Of a stretch of DNA of 64,000 nt, positions 1 to 10,218 are shown one piece after another. The position numbers were made by a program, and so were the translations under genes. The notes under the pieces were generated by a model, which saw only the letters and a list, made by a program, of their open reading frames with translations, had not been told where the DNA came from and searched no databases. Source of the stretch: Thozetella sp. PMI_491 (lineage: Eukaryota; Ascomycota; Sordariomycetes; Chaetosphaeriales; Chaetosphaeriaceae); contig MU270033.1 in NCBI GenBank assembly GCA_021432635.1, positions 855,272 through 919,271 of the forward strand, in the 5' to 3' direction. Each line of letters begins with the position of its first letter. Position 1 is the stretch's first letter.

Positions 1-60
1 GTCATCTCAGGGTGTATTGTATTGTATTATATTTTTTTTTCTACCGGACGTCTGGTGTGA

Positions 61-1809
61 TTATTGCCACAACTGTCTCTCCCCGGCTGTCATGCCCCTC
101 GCGTCTCGGCCAGTCTTGCCGACTAGGATCTCACCCTTGGATCGAACCAGGTAATCCCCAAACCCTTTTTGTCCCGTGATTCCGCCTTCGTCCGCGTTCC
201 ATACGACTTGCCCCCTTATGATGGTGTACCTCGGCCAATTGAGCACGTTCATGCCTTCGAACGGGGTATAGTCAACCCCGTGGTGCAGGTTGGCCTGGCG
301 AATGACTCGAGATCCATCTTGGTTTGGGTGCCATATGACGAAGTCTGCGTCGTAACCGGGGGCGATGTTCCCTTTGCAGCCCTGAAGTCCGTACAGCCTG
401 GCGCCGTTTGTCGCCGTCATCTGTACGAACTGGGGAACTGACATCTTAGCTTCCTCGAAGGGTAGGCACGCCTCGGATTGGCTGAAAAGTAATGAGAGAC
501 GGGTCTCAACGCCCGGGACACCGTTAGGGATCTTAGTGAATACAGGGATCTTGCCATTGATGAGGCCCAGCTTCTTCCCCCCTGGGTGATCAAACGTGGA
601 TGGTGCGTGGTCGGACGAGATGACGGTGAAGGTATTGGTGGTGACCGCGCGCCACAAGGCGTCTAGATCCTCGGGTCTGTGACGAAGTGGAGGGGAGCAA
701 ACTGCCTTGGCTCCGTGGAAGTGACCATCGTAACTATGGGTATGGTCATGGCCGCTGTGGTCATGACCATTCTGTTTGCCGTCTTGGTGGCCGTTCTGGT
801 GGCCATTTGACAACGCTGGCTTGCCCTTGAGTTCTTCCGACAAGAGGAAGAGATAATGAGGACACGTCTCGGCGTGGATCGGCAGCAGTCGGGCCTGCGC
901 TTCTCGAACGTGCTGTATGGCCGACTCCGATGACATGTGCACCAGAAGAATGGGCGAGTCGACGAGTTCCGCTAGAGCGATGGCCCGATATGTCGCCTCA
1001 TCCTCCGCAATCCTCGGCCTAGCCACCGAATGGAACCAGGTGTCCATGTTCCCGTTCTTCTGCAGACCTTCTATGATGAGGGAGATCATGTCCGCGTTTT
1101 CGGCGTGAATCATGGTTGTCATGCCCAATGAGCGGCACCGCATCATGACGTAGAGCATCTCGCGGTCGTTCAGCTTCAGGGGATCATATGTCATGTACAG
1201 CTTCACGCTGGTGATGCCTTGCTCCTGTGCCAAGACCGGCAGCTCTTCGTTCAGAATTTGTTGGGTCGGGTTGGTGAGGATAACGTGGAAGCCATAGTCG
1301 CAGTAGCTCTCGCCGCGAGCCTTGTCATGGTAGGTGGAAACTACCGGCATCAGTGAGGTTTCATGCCTTTTCTGGCTGGCGAACGCGATAATGGTCGTGG
1401 TGCCGCCAGCGACAGCGCTCCGCGTCCCAGTTTCCCAGGTGTCTCCTGTGAGTGCATTGTCCTGTTGTACGTGCACATGGGAATCCACTCCGCCGGGTGT
1501 TACATATGCGCCCTGGGCATCGATGATGCTGGTCCCAGGACTACGCGGGAGATCACTACCGATGCAGCTGATCTTGCCCTGTCGGACGCCGATTTCTAGC
1601 CCAAGCGGGAGAACCTCGCTCGCCGTAGCCTAAGACGAGATTTAGCGGATGTTGTATGGCAGGGATGGAAAGCAATTGGGACAGAGACGGAAGCAAATGG
1701 TCCCAGACGGTCTCTTGGACCGGGGGGGAGCGGGCAGAAGCGGTGCTCGCTGTCACTGAGAATCAAAACTTACGATTAAGCCATTCACAATAACACAGTC
1801 AAGCTCCAT
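61..1809 (-). CDS. Hydantoinase / dihydropyrimidinase (cyclic amidohydrolase)
   Basis: Two exons, complement of 61-1629 and 1774-1809, give 534 aa. The 12-residue first exon MELDCVIVNGLI ends at a GTAAGT donor; the second opens in phase 0 after TTAG. The open frame alone starts at an internal GTG (1488), which is not the true start because VTPGGVDSHVHV is then cut. Dihydropyrimidinases and hydantoinases hydrolyse the ring of dihydropyrimidines or 5-substituted hydantoins to N-carbamoyl amino acids in the cytosol. Visible signatures are the metal-binding DSHVHV (His63, His65), the lysine expected to be carboxylated in SVKLYMT (about Lys155), IHAENADM, AETCPHYL and SSDHAP. An unusual His/Gly/Asn-rich insert lies at about residues 286-318. 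Hydantoinase is favoured over dihydropyrimidinase because a D-carbamoylase and a D-amino-acid oxidase gene are close by; the exact substrate is inferred. Confidence 0.9.
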
Positions 1810-2350
1810 TCTGTGTAGCTAGCATTGCGTGCTTGACAAGTAGTCGGCTAGGGGTAGCGAAGCAAAGTGCAGACCTCTTCGGTATTCTTTTATGCACCCA
1901 AAACGGATTCTCTCCCTTTGCAGGCCGATAAGCTGCGCCCTAACCTAGTAGCTTTTGGGGCGTTAAGGAGCTTGTAGAAGCCCTGAATGGGGCTGGCCCC
2001 CATATCGCAGGCGGGTGGGCTAGATTAACGGCTGCTGCTCCCGCGCTACGCCGCCCCTTCTGCCGTGACCCGCACGGCCAACTAGTTTCTGTGAAAAAGG
2101 GCCTGTAAGCTTAGCGCCGGCGAACCGCTAAGCTCAGTGTCCGCACCCCTTGGCCGTCTCGACTGGGGTGTTCCCGCTACGTGCAATGCGCTTCTAGTGG
2201 CTGGCGTGGTGCGCAATGACGGGAGACCTACCTTCGGCCGGCCCTCCAAACTGCATCGTGGGGCAGTAAATAGGGAACATCCCTTGTGGCAATTGGCGTC
2301 GCCCCCCAGCATAGCTCAGAGCTCTCAGTTATATTCTAAGAGGGTAAAAA
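1810..2350. promoter_or_regulatory. Divergent intergenic region, hydantoinase / D-amino-acid oxidase
   Basis: This 541-bp stretch separates two divergent ATGs and must hold both promoters. A CAAGTAGTCG element followed by CTAGGGGT lies at 1837-1855, just upstream of the hydantoinase start, and recurs upstream of the amidohydrolase gene. A TATATTC-like stretch lies about 20 bp before the oxidase ATG. No other gene was recognised. Confidence 0.45.
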
Positions 2351-3675
2351 ATGTCAAAGTCCTTCGTAGTTCTCGGCGCGGGCGTCGTCGGCATCTCGAC
2401 AGCTGTCGTGCTGAAGGACCAACACCCGGACGCGGCGGTCATTGTGGCGGCCCAGTACTTTCCCGGTGATCGACACCACACCTACACCTCGCCGGTCGCC
2501 GGCGCCAATTGGCTCTCAGTCGCCCTGGATAATGGGTGACAGGAGGTCTGGGACCAGGTCACTTACCAAAGGTTCCTGGAACTTGCCCTCAAGGGGCACG
2601 AAACGTGGGTAGAGCGCATCGAGATTCGCGCCATCTACGATAGGGAGCCCGAGGATGCTGGTGTGCTGAGTGAAACCACCAACAAGATTTGGTACGAGAA
2701 ACTTGTGGGCGGCTTGCGGATGCTTCCCAGAGACGCACTTCCGTCAGGCGCCAAGTTCGGTTACGAGGCCGACTCGTTCGTTGTCAACACTCAGATCTAC
2801 CTTCCTTGGTGAGTTCATAGTTGGTTCTTTTCCTGCCTAGAATAAGCACTGATAAGTGAAAGGTTGCAAGGAGAGGCGCGGAAAAGGGGCATCGAGATGC
2901 ACAGGCGAACCTATATTGACATTAAGGAGCTGTTCGATGACTACCCCGAGGCGACGGCATACTTCAACTGTACGGGAATAGGCGCCGCGAAGCTGGGAGG
3001 GGTGCAAGACGCTGCTGTCTATCCTACAAAGGTGCGCCGTGGTATCTGCAAATTCTAGAGGTTCATCCACTGATACGTTGCCATCTTCTGCCAATAGGGA
3101 CAGGTTCTCCTCGTCGAGTCGCCCAAGGTACCGCTCCAGCGCATGTATTTCCGCTCCCCTCGACGCGTCGACAACGACACGACCTACATATTCCCCCGCG
3201 GTACGACTGGTGGAGTCGTTCTCGGCGGCTGCCGATGGGACCATGCATGGGACGGAGACATTGACCCGACATTGGCCGAAGATATTAAGCGACGATGCTG
3301 TGCTCTGGCACCTGAGCTAGGGCGGCCAGAAGATCTGAAAGTGATCTCCCACAGTGTTGGGCTGCGGCGTAAGTCATGACGAGCGCTCCATCTGAAACCA
3401 TTGAAGCTCGTGTTTCTCTTTCTGCCTCTTTTAGGCCCTCTTTAGCTAACCAATATCTGTAGCGAGCCGGAAGGGGGGTGCTCGTATCGAAAGGGAGCAG
3501 TTCGGCAGAGCGCTAGTCATTCACAACTATGGGGCTGGCGGAGCAGGATATCAAGCTTCCTGGTAACCTCCCCCTGCGTATCGAGGCGGTGGGATTATGT
3601 GCTAACTTAGAGCCAATTTTTAGGGGTATGGCACAAGAAGCTGCCAAACTTCTACTGAGCGATTCCCGTCTCTAG
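2351..3675 (+). CDS. D-amino-acid oxidase, peroxisomal, with one in-frame TGA
   Basis: Exons 2351-2808, 2863-3031, 3098-3368, 3463-3562 and 3624-3675 join in consistent phase to 350 codons. The family is FAD-dependent and converts D-amino acids to 2-oxo acids, ammonia and H2O2. Evidence: N-terminal FAD-binding VVLGAGVVGIST, PGD and SPVAGANW, then NCTGIGAAKLGG, the DAAO signature region VISHSVGLRP (formed across the exon 3/4 junction), HNYGAGGAGYQASWG and a C-terminal Ser-Arg-Leu peroxisomal signal. The odd point is a TGA at 2537-2539, after residue 62, while the frame, splice sites and motifs downstream are all kept. It aligns with an Arg/Pro position of yeast DAAO (remembered), so a CGA-to-TGA change would explain it. 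It could be a recent pseudogene, a sequence error or a read-through codon. Family call is firm; activity is uncertain. Confidence 0.82.
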
Positions 3676-3864
3676 ACTCCATTGATACCTCTCACGGACA
3701 GATGGCTGAAGGTCAGACAAGGAATGCCGTATCGCAGTTACATTTTCCTGCTCTTTGTCTGCTCGTAGATACCTGAAAAGAAGAATATTCCTATTAATGT
3801 TCGAGAACACTTGAATCGCAATTGTAATATTCATAAGGGCTACCCTGCCTTGGGCTTTCTTGTA

Positions 3865-5319
3865 TTATACATATTGCCATCCTCGTGTCAGCGGCTGAGC
3901 ATTCACTGAAGAATCTTTCCTAATTCTTGCAATAGCCTCTCTCGCATCCGCCTTAATTTTTTCTTCATCCATCCGCGTAAACTTTCCGCCATCCACGAGA
4001 ACTTCGCCATCGACGATCACCATGTCCACGTCCCGACCTGACATACTATGCACGACGATTGTGGTGGCTGGCTGGCCGCCCTGGCCCAGAGTGAGCGGAT
4101 CGTATGGGGCGCAGTGAAGCCCAGTGTGATCGAGGACCACAATGTCCGCTTTCTTGCCCACCTCCAAGCTTCCAACCTCGTGGTCAATCCCAAGAGCTTT
4201 AGCAGCGTTGATGGTGGTCATCTCGAGGATCTGCTCGGCCGAGAGCGCAGTCGCGTCTTGGAGCTTCGCCTTGTGGATGATGCCGGCCAAATGCATATCC
4301 CGGAACAAGTCGTGGCGGTTGTTGCACGGCGCACCATCCGAGCCGATGCAGACATTGATGCCCTCTTGTAGCATGCGTGGGATTGGGGCGATGCCGTCTG
4401 CCAGCTTTGCATTGCTGGTCGGGTTGTGCGCAACCGAAGTCTGTGTATCGCGGAGGATAGCAAAGTCCTTCTCGTCGAGGTGCACCATGTGTCCGAGGAC
4501 AACATGTGGCCCTGTGGAGTTGACATTTCTCAGAAACTCTGCGGGCGTGGCTTTGTAATGCTCTCGGATCATTTCAAGGTCCTTCGCTGCCTCAGAACAG
4601 TGTATCGTGAGCCGAATGTTGTTCTCGGCGCATGCCGTCCCCACCGCCTTGAATCCCTTCTCGTCCTGACCGCGCGGCGTCTCCGGGGCCATCCAGATGT
4701 GCATACGGTCGTTGTAGGTTCCGTGGAACTCGCCGTGCGCATCAAGCGCCTTCTCTACCGACATCATCTCTCCTTGGGAGTCTCGACTATCGGGGATCCC
4801 GGCAGAGGGGTCGCTCCGCCGGATTTTGACGAGCTTGCCTACGCAGGCGCGGATGCCGGACTCTCCAATGGCCTTGACGATACCTGAAAAGGGATTGTCC
4901 GGGGAGGACGGGAGCATGGGTTCGAGGAAGCACGTTGTTCCGCTTTTGAGCATCTCGGCGACGGTCAGTCTTGCCGCGGCTTCGCCGTCGCCGTCGCGGA
5001 AGGCTGATTCCAGCGGCCAGATGGCACAAGACGCCCAGGCGTGCAGCTCCAGATTCTCTGCGAGACCGCGCATGACGGACTGGATGAGGTGCACATGGCC
5101 ATTGATTAACCCCGGCATGGCGATTCTCTGACGGAGGTCAACTCGATGCGCGTCATCGGGGATCTTGCTCGAAGCCTGGAGCTCGTCTGTCTTGCCGACG
5201 GCGGCGATGCGGCCGTCTATCACGAGAATCGCCCCATCGAGGATGATGCGTCGGGCCGAGTCAACTGTGATGATAGTGCCGTTGTGGTATAGCTGAGCAC
5301 CCATGGCGATCTCGTGCAA
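3865..5319 (-). CDS. Amidohydrolase of the ATZ/TRZ (SsnA/guanine deaminase-like) family
   Basis: A single exon encodes 484 aa. These metal-dependent hydrolases deaminate or dechlorinate aminated N-heterocycles. The sequence shows PGLINGHVH (metal ligands His75, His77), IHCSE (His240), GHMVH (His277/His280), VAHNPTSN and IGSDGAP (Asp328), the full ligand set in the expected order. The N-terminal and C-terminal segments (NGTIITVD, GKKADIVVLD) form the usual beta-sandwich domain. It lies tail-to-tail with the D-amino-acid oxidase and head-to-head with the N-carbamoyl-D-amino-acid hydrolase. Substrate is not readable; an aminated heterocycle feeding the hydantoinase route is a guess. Lack of introns contrasts with its neighbours. 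Confidence 0.88.
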   Translation of the reverse strand: MHEIAMGAQLYHNGTIITVDSARRIILDGAILVIDGRIAAVGKTDELQASSKIPDDAHRVDLRQRIAMPGLINGHVHLIQSVMRGLAENLELHAWASCAIWPLESAFRDGDGEAAARLTVAEMLKSGTTCFLEPMLPSSPDNPFSGIVKAIGESGIRACVGKLVKIRRSDPSAGIPDSRDSQGEMMSVEKALDAHGEFHGTYNDRMHIWMAPETPRGQDEKGFKAVGTACAENNIRLTIHCSEAAKDLEMIREHYKATPAEFLRNVNSTGPHVVLGHMVHLDEKDFAILRDTQTSVAHNPTSNAKLADGIAPIPRMLQEGINVCIGSDGAPCNNRHDLFRDMHLAGIIHKAKLQDATALSAEQILEMTTINAAKALGIDHEVGSLEVGKKADIVVLDHTGLHCAPYDPLTLGQGGQPATTIVVHSMSGRDVDMVIVDGEVLVDGGKFTRMDEEKIKADAREAIARIRKDSSVNAQPLTRGWQYV

Positions 5320-5924
5320 AGCGACAGGGTATGCGCGGTTGTTCTCTTGGGACGATTATGTCATTGATGGCATGAATACAGCCCAAGTAGGGTAGAGACA
5401 GGTACCGAGAAGCTAATGGGGCGCGAAGCGCTCAAGTAGTCGCGTCTAGGGGTTTCCTTAGTTCCTCCTCAACTTGTGTATGTCTATCTCTACTCCGCAT
5501 TGCCTTTTTCTCATTGGCTTACGTTTCCCTCATCTACTCTGTCGTGTCTTCTACAGTACCCCCCCACCTGCCCCCTCTGCCCCGCCTGGCTCGAGATAAG
5601 GTAATGAAGTGCATGGCGTACCTCAAGTTGGCCGTCGGGTTAGCCCGATTCAAAATTTCCGGCTGCTAGCCGCCAGCCGACTGCTGCCCGCACCCCGCCA
5701 TCGATCGGCCAATGTAGTATCGGCCGACCCATCGCAGGGGCTCACAACCAGGGCACGACGCAGCGCCAGTTCCAAAGACCGTCCGTGATCACGAGCAATG
5801 TTATTTTGAAGAAAGCCCTCTATATTATACTGCGCATGTGGCATACCATTCGGCACCCTAGTTTACGGTTAAGCCAAGGCACCTGGTGTATGTATCGCTA
5901 ATAGCACCCATTTGAAACGCAAAC
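5320..5924. promoter_or_regulatory. Divergent promoter region, amidohydrolase / D-carbamoylase
   Basis: This 605-bp region serves two divergent genes. The second copy of CAAGTAGTCG...CTAGGGGT lies at 5433-5453. A TCGGCCGA-CC-CATCGCA element at 5720-5736 matches one upstream of the MFS permease at 15 of 17 bases. A GATAAG (AreA/NIT2-type nitrogen-regulator core) is at 5595-5600, and a TATATTATA stretch at 5821-5829 lies about 100 bp before the carbamoylase ATG. Function of all sites is inferred from sequence only. Confidence 0.45.
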
Positions 5925-7004
5925 ATGACCGTGGTAGCGCAGGCTCCCAAGCGCCTTCTGGCGGTCGCTGCCGCCCAGATGGGGCCTATACAGCTAAACG
6001 ACTCTCGCGAATCCGTTCTAAAGCGTATGATAGCGCTACTCGACCAAGCCGCTGAATGTGGAGCTAAAGTTGTCGTCTTCCCGGAACTTGCATTCACCAC
6101 CTTCTTCCCGCGCCATCTCATCCCCTTCGAGGAGCTCGGCGCGTACCTCGAGGAGGAATCTGCTGATGGCGGGGTCCGCAACAGCCCCGGTGTCAAGCCA
6201 CTCTTGGACCGTGCCAAGTCGCTGGGCCTCGACGTCTACGTCGGCTATGCCGAGAAAGCCCCCCAGCCAGACGGGAGCTTCCGTAGGTACAACTCGAGCA
6301 TCTACTACTCAGCACAAACCGACAAAATTATCGGCAAATATCGCAAGGTTCATCTCCCGGGCGTGACGGAGCCATTCAAGGAGCCCGGGGCTACGCAGCA
6401 GCTGGAGAAGCGATACTTCACCAACGGAGATCTGGGGTTTCCAGCCTTCCGGGCGCCCGGCCTGGTCCCTGGTACGGCCAAAGCCGCCGATACCGCTGAA
6501 TACGCAGGCAACGAAGGAACGGGCGACCCGATCTTTGGCATGCTCATCTGCAACGATAGGCGTTGGGCCGAGGGCTGGAGGTCATATGGGCTACAGGGAA
6601 CCGAGGTGGTGTTTTGCGGCTACAACACTACCGCCTTTGCGCCTCAGCTGCTGGGCAGTCGGGAGGACATGAGCAGGGACGCAGCCGAGGCCGAGGTCCT
6701 ATTCCACCACAAGCTGTCGTGCCAGGGCAATAGCTACATGAACGCACTCTTTAGCGTCAATGTGGGCAAGTGCGGCGTGGAGGACGGCAATCCTTTGATC
6801 TCGGGGACCATCATTGTGCATCCGAACGGGCACATTATCGCCGAGTCGAAGACAAAGGAGGACGAGATTGTGTTTGCGCAGCTCGACCTAGCCGACTGCC
6901 GGAGGGGTAAGGAGAAGACTTTTGCATTCCACAAACATAGAAGACCCGACCAATATGGCATGGTAGTAGAGCGGACGGGGGTCATCGAACCAGCGCTCCT
7001 CTAA
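5925..7004 (+). CDS. N-carbamoyl-D-amino-acid hydrolase (D-carbamoylase)
   Basis: A single exon encodes 359 aa of the nitrilase superfamily. The enzyme family removes the carbamoyl group from N-carbamoyl-D-amino acids, giving D-amino acid, CO2 and ammonia. The Glu-Lys-Cys triad is visible: PELAFTTFFPR (Glu54), KYRKVHLPG (Lys141) and MLICNDRRW (Cys209), along with LEKRYF, GDLGFP, GGYNT-like CGYNTT and the C-terminal HRRPDQYG. These match bacterial D-carbamoylases (remembered from Agrobacterium) much better than general nitrilases or beta-ureidopropionases. An insert at about residues 180-200 (rich in Ala/Gly/Thr) is extra relative to the bacterial enzyme. It is intronless, divergent from the amidohydrolase, and functionally follows the hydantoinase at 61-1809. 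Possible bacterial origin is inferred. Confidence 0.92.
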   Translation: MTVVAQAPKRLLAVAAAQMGPIQLNDSRESVLKRMIALLDQAAECGAKVVVFPELAFTTFFPRHLIPFEELGAYLEEESADGGVRNSPGVKPLLDRAKSLGLDVYVGYAEKAPQPDGSFRRYNSSIYYSAQTDKIIGKYRKVHLPGVTEPFKEPGATQQLEKRYFTNGDLGFPAFRAPGLVPGTAKAADTAEYAGNEGTGDPIFGMLICNDRRWAEGWRSYGLQGTEVVFCGYNTTAFAPQLLGSREDMSRDAAEAEVLFHHKLSCQGNSYMNALFSVNVGKCGVEDGNPLISGTIIVHPNGHIIAESKTKEDEIVFAQLDLADCRRGKEKTFAFHKHRRPDQYGMVVERTGVIEPALL

Positions 7005-7065
7005 TTGCTTGGTATATTGCAATGTATATATTGGTATCTCCCACCTGCAGATAATCTCCAAACCC

Positions 7066-9552
7066 TTATGCATGACCTGCGTTACGTATATGCTGGCGAT
7101 TCCATTCGGTAAACAAAGCGTTGATACGGAGCAAGCTGGTGTCAATAAGGCTCTTCTTGCTCGCGGCGCCCCTGGCGGCCAGACGGAGGAGCCACCGCCA
7201 TTTTTGAGCCAGCAGCCGTATTTCTGTGTGAATGGCCGCGCTCCTTAGAGGAAACACGCCATGCGTGATCCTCTCCAGCTCATCCTGTAGCTGCTGGGAG
7301 TCTGCGGATAGTTCACTTTGAGGGGAGCTCATCTGTAGCAGCGGCGCGGGTGGCTGTTGATCACCATCACCTCCTTTTGGGGGTGCCGTAATGAGGTAGC
7401 AATGCATTAGAAGCGTCGATGCTAGAGCAAAGTTATGCCGTGACCCTTCGTACTCCAATGTTAGCATGAGCTATGGGGGTAATGGTACAAGACCTAGTCG
7501 AAGCATAAGGTTCTTACATTCAGGCCAAAATGCATCCCACTCCACCGTTGTTAGTTGCTCGACAAAGTTGACCAAGTCTCGCAGCCCGGAAAGCGCGCCG
7601 CGTATTACTGCTGAGGTGAACTGGGGGTTGGAGGTGAGCGAATTACCCTCAGTGTCACTGTTAGGCTGCGCGGATGGTAACGATTGCATTGATATTGGCC
7701 GAAGCAGAGCCCGGAAGATGGCAAGTTGTGCAGTAAAGAAGGCCACCCAGAGTGAGGCATTGCCATCCAGCTCATGTTTTGAGCTAACCGGATGCATAGC
7801 GCGGTCGCGGTCCTTGTACCAACTCTGCCGCAGCTCGCTGGGCAGGTTGTGGTGCCATTCTTTCAGCCTCTGCCGCAGCAACTTGGCCGCTTGGAGAGAC
7901 CCTGGTATGTTACCCGCGGTTTGGGATGCGGCACGCATCGTGAAGAAGCTGCCGACAATATCGTCGAGAATGTGGGTAAGTTGAACTAGAGAAAGGAAGT
8001 ATGAACACACGTCCCGGTCGTGGACTTCCGAATCCATGAGATCACTCTGGGTCAACGGTCGTACGTTGAATGTTTCCTTATGAAGATGGCTCGACATGCC
8101 CTGGCCAAAGGCTATCCACTTCTCCACCGTCCAAACCACCCACCATAGGCGCTTCCGGAGCTTCCTCTCCCACCTAGGAAGGGCTGACCAGTGAGAAGGA
8201 TCATCATGTAGCCCTAGGCTCTGAGCAGTCGCCACCATCTGCGAGCAGTTGGACCAGACATCGGCGTCGGCCCAGGCGGCTTTGCGGTCACGATGATACT
8301 GTAGGAGAAGCAATCGTGCCTGGAGAGCGGGAAGCGACGGATTGGAGCCCTCTTCATTCAAAACGCGCCACGAGAACTGGAACAGCTCCGAGGGCGTTGG
8401 AAGCCGCGAGACCTCAACGCAGAGGGCGTCGTCGTAAAGGACAAAAGGGATGGCTGTGGCACATATGGCGCTAAGGAGACACAAGGGCACCTCTAAGGCG
8501 CACTCGTCTCGGGTCGGCAGCTGCTGGCGGCTGATGATGGGCATGTAGGGATAGACAAAACGCATAAAAAGGGCCACCAGCCCGGATGCTGTGATCTCGT
8601 CTAGCATGTCTCGGAAATTGTCTCGAAGGTGCCGGGTCCCGCCGATCGTAGCTGTCGTCCCGTTCTTTTTTTCGCCTTCTTGGGATGACGTGAAGACAGC
8701 GGGAGGGAGTGGCCTGTACGGTCCTGTACCCAGCGGCCGCATACGGTAGTAGACAACATTGGTATACTGGGAAGTCGACCTGTGGTCGGTGCCGTAGGTA
8801 CGATGTGCGAGGAGGAAGGGGTCTAGATCACCCGAGGGCCCAACATATCCCACTGCCAGGTTTGAAAGTGTGCCTCGCACCGAGTCACCGGTTGGAGAGG
8901 AGGGATTATCTGGCTCACTTGAGTAGGGAGAGAATGCGTCTCCCCTGCTCTCGTGCCCAATGTACATCTCCTCATCTTCATCTTCGCCTTCTTCGTCCCT
9001 TTCATCTTCTTCCTGCCCGTTTTGCCCTTGTCCCACCGTCCAATCTCCGTCCTGGCCCGACTCAGGCGGTCGGTTGCCGATTTCTGATTCGGATGGCGTA
9101 GAGGCGGCGCGCGGCAACAGAACTGGTGCTTGAGAGAACTGTGATACCACCTGTCGGTCGCCGTCGTCCCCCGCGAAGCCGGCCGACGGCGACGGCTGCG
9201 GAAGGCTGTAGTCATTGCCGAAGAACTGGAAGAGGGCCTCAAGCTCCGCGTTGGCGCCGACCTGTGGGAACTCCTCGAGGTACTGATCTCCTTCCTCCCC
9301 GAGGCCGGCGGGCACGGCGGTGGGTTCGTTCATGGCGTCGTCAGCCTCGATTCGCCGGCGTTTTCGCGGGCCCGAGGCCTTGTTGAATGTGCATTGCTGG
9401 CCCTTGCTGCTGCACAGCCTACATGGCGGATGGGTGTCTATCTTGCAGCCCACCTTGCGCACGCGGCAGAGGTCGCACGGCCGGTTGCGGCGAGAGCGAT
9501 ACTGGCGCGGTCCATTTGTGTCCATTGCTGGGGGAGCGGGATGGGCTCGCAA
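7066..9552 (-). CDS. Zn2Cys6 transcription factor, probable cluster regulator
   Basis: Exons are complement 7518-9552 and 7066-7445, with a 72-nt intron (GTAAGA donor, GAAG acceptor), for about 804 aa. The N-terminal zinc cluster has six cysteines at about residues 26, 29, 36, 44, 47 and 54 (PCDLCRVRKVGC to GQQCTF), followed by a basic KRRR stretch and a long acidic segment near residues 180-200 that may activate transcription. The middle third matches the fungal-specific transcription factor domain (for example RLWWVVWTVEKW). A downstream Met at residue 10 could be the real start. It sits between the carbamoylase, 3'-to-3' with it, and the oxygenase genes, so it is a good candidate for regulating the ureide cluster; that role is inferred from position only. 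Confidence 0.88.
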
Positions 9553-10218
9553 GGTGAGGACAGGCCGTCGGCACCCGGAGGGGAAACGGCAAACTGCGCA
9601 GCAGGACCCTCACTTGGCCGGGGAGATAACAAGGTCCCGCTAGGAGGGTCCACATATGAGACCTCGGGCACACCCACATCCTCTCCACACGCCCCCCCAA
9701 CCATCCCCAGTGGAATAGCCTTGCCCTAGTCAAAGCTAGCGGATTCGCCTTGCATCTATCCCTTCTGTATCAACTTTGGGTAGGCTGCAGCGGCAACTCA
9801 CGCGACAACGATACGAAAACTACCAATTTCACTCTGGAGTCATGGAGCAGTTGGCTGGTCTCGGCCAGGCTGCAAGAGCAGCTGCCTGTGCCTGGTGAAT
9901 GAATATGTCCAAGTGGCATTCTATGCGTGGCCAGTCCCAATTTAATATGGACGAGGGCAGCCTTTCGTTAAAAGAGAGCAATGGGCACTTCAATGCGAGA
10001 CATGCCTATTCGTTATCCGTGCGGGGATCTTACTTTTGTCTACCTCCTCACTTGGGGTAGGATGTGGGGGGTCGATGTTACAGTCACCACGAGGGACAAA
10101 GTGGCATAGCCGTTAGGCCTAGCCGTTGGGCTCCTGGGGTGCATTCTTGATATCCTTGGATTGCAGATGGCATTTTACATTGTCTATCATTCCCATTCGC
10201 GGCGCCTTCGGGATTTCT
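9553..10218. other. Intergenic, regulator promoter and oxygenase 3' end
   Basis: This 666-bp stretch lies upstream of the Zn2Cys6 gene and downstream of the first 2OG oxygenase. Short overlapping frames occur but none shows a domain or convincing splice structure. No gene, repeat or RNA was recognised. Confidence 0.4.

Noticed and set aside
20-45. TTGTATTGTATT and poly-T run at the left edge
   Set aside because: Simple-sequence DNA in the 3' flank of the hydantoinase; too short to be a meaningful repeat.
2534-2570. A possible 36-nt intron (GTGACA...AAAG) that would remove the TGA from the D-amino-acid oxidase in frame
   Set aside because: It is shorter than any other intron in the window, the only branch-like site is 6 nt from the acceptor, and it would delete a Trp-containing segment conserved in relatives.
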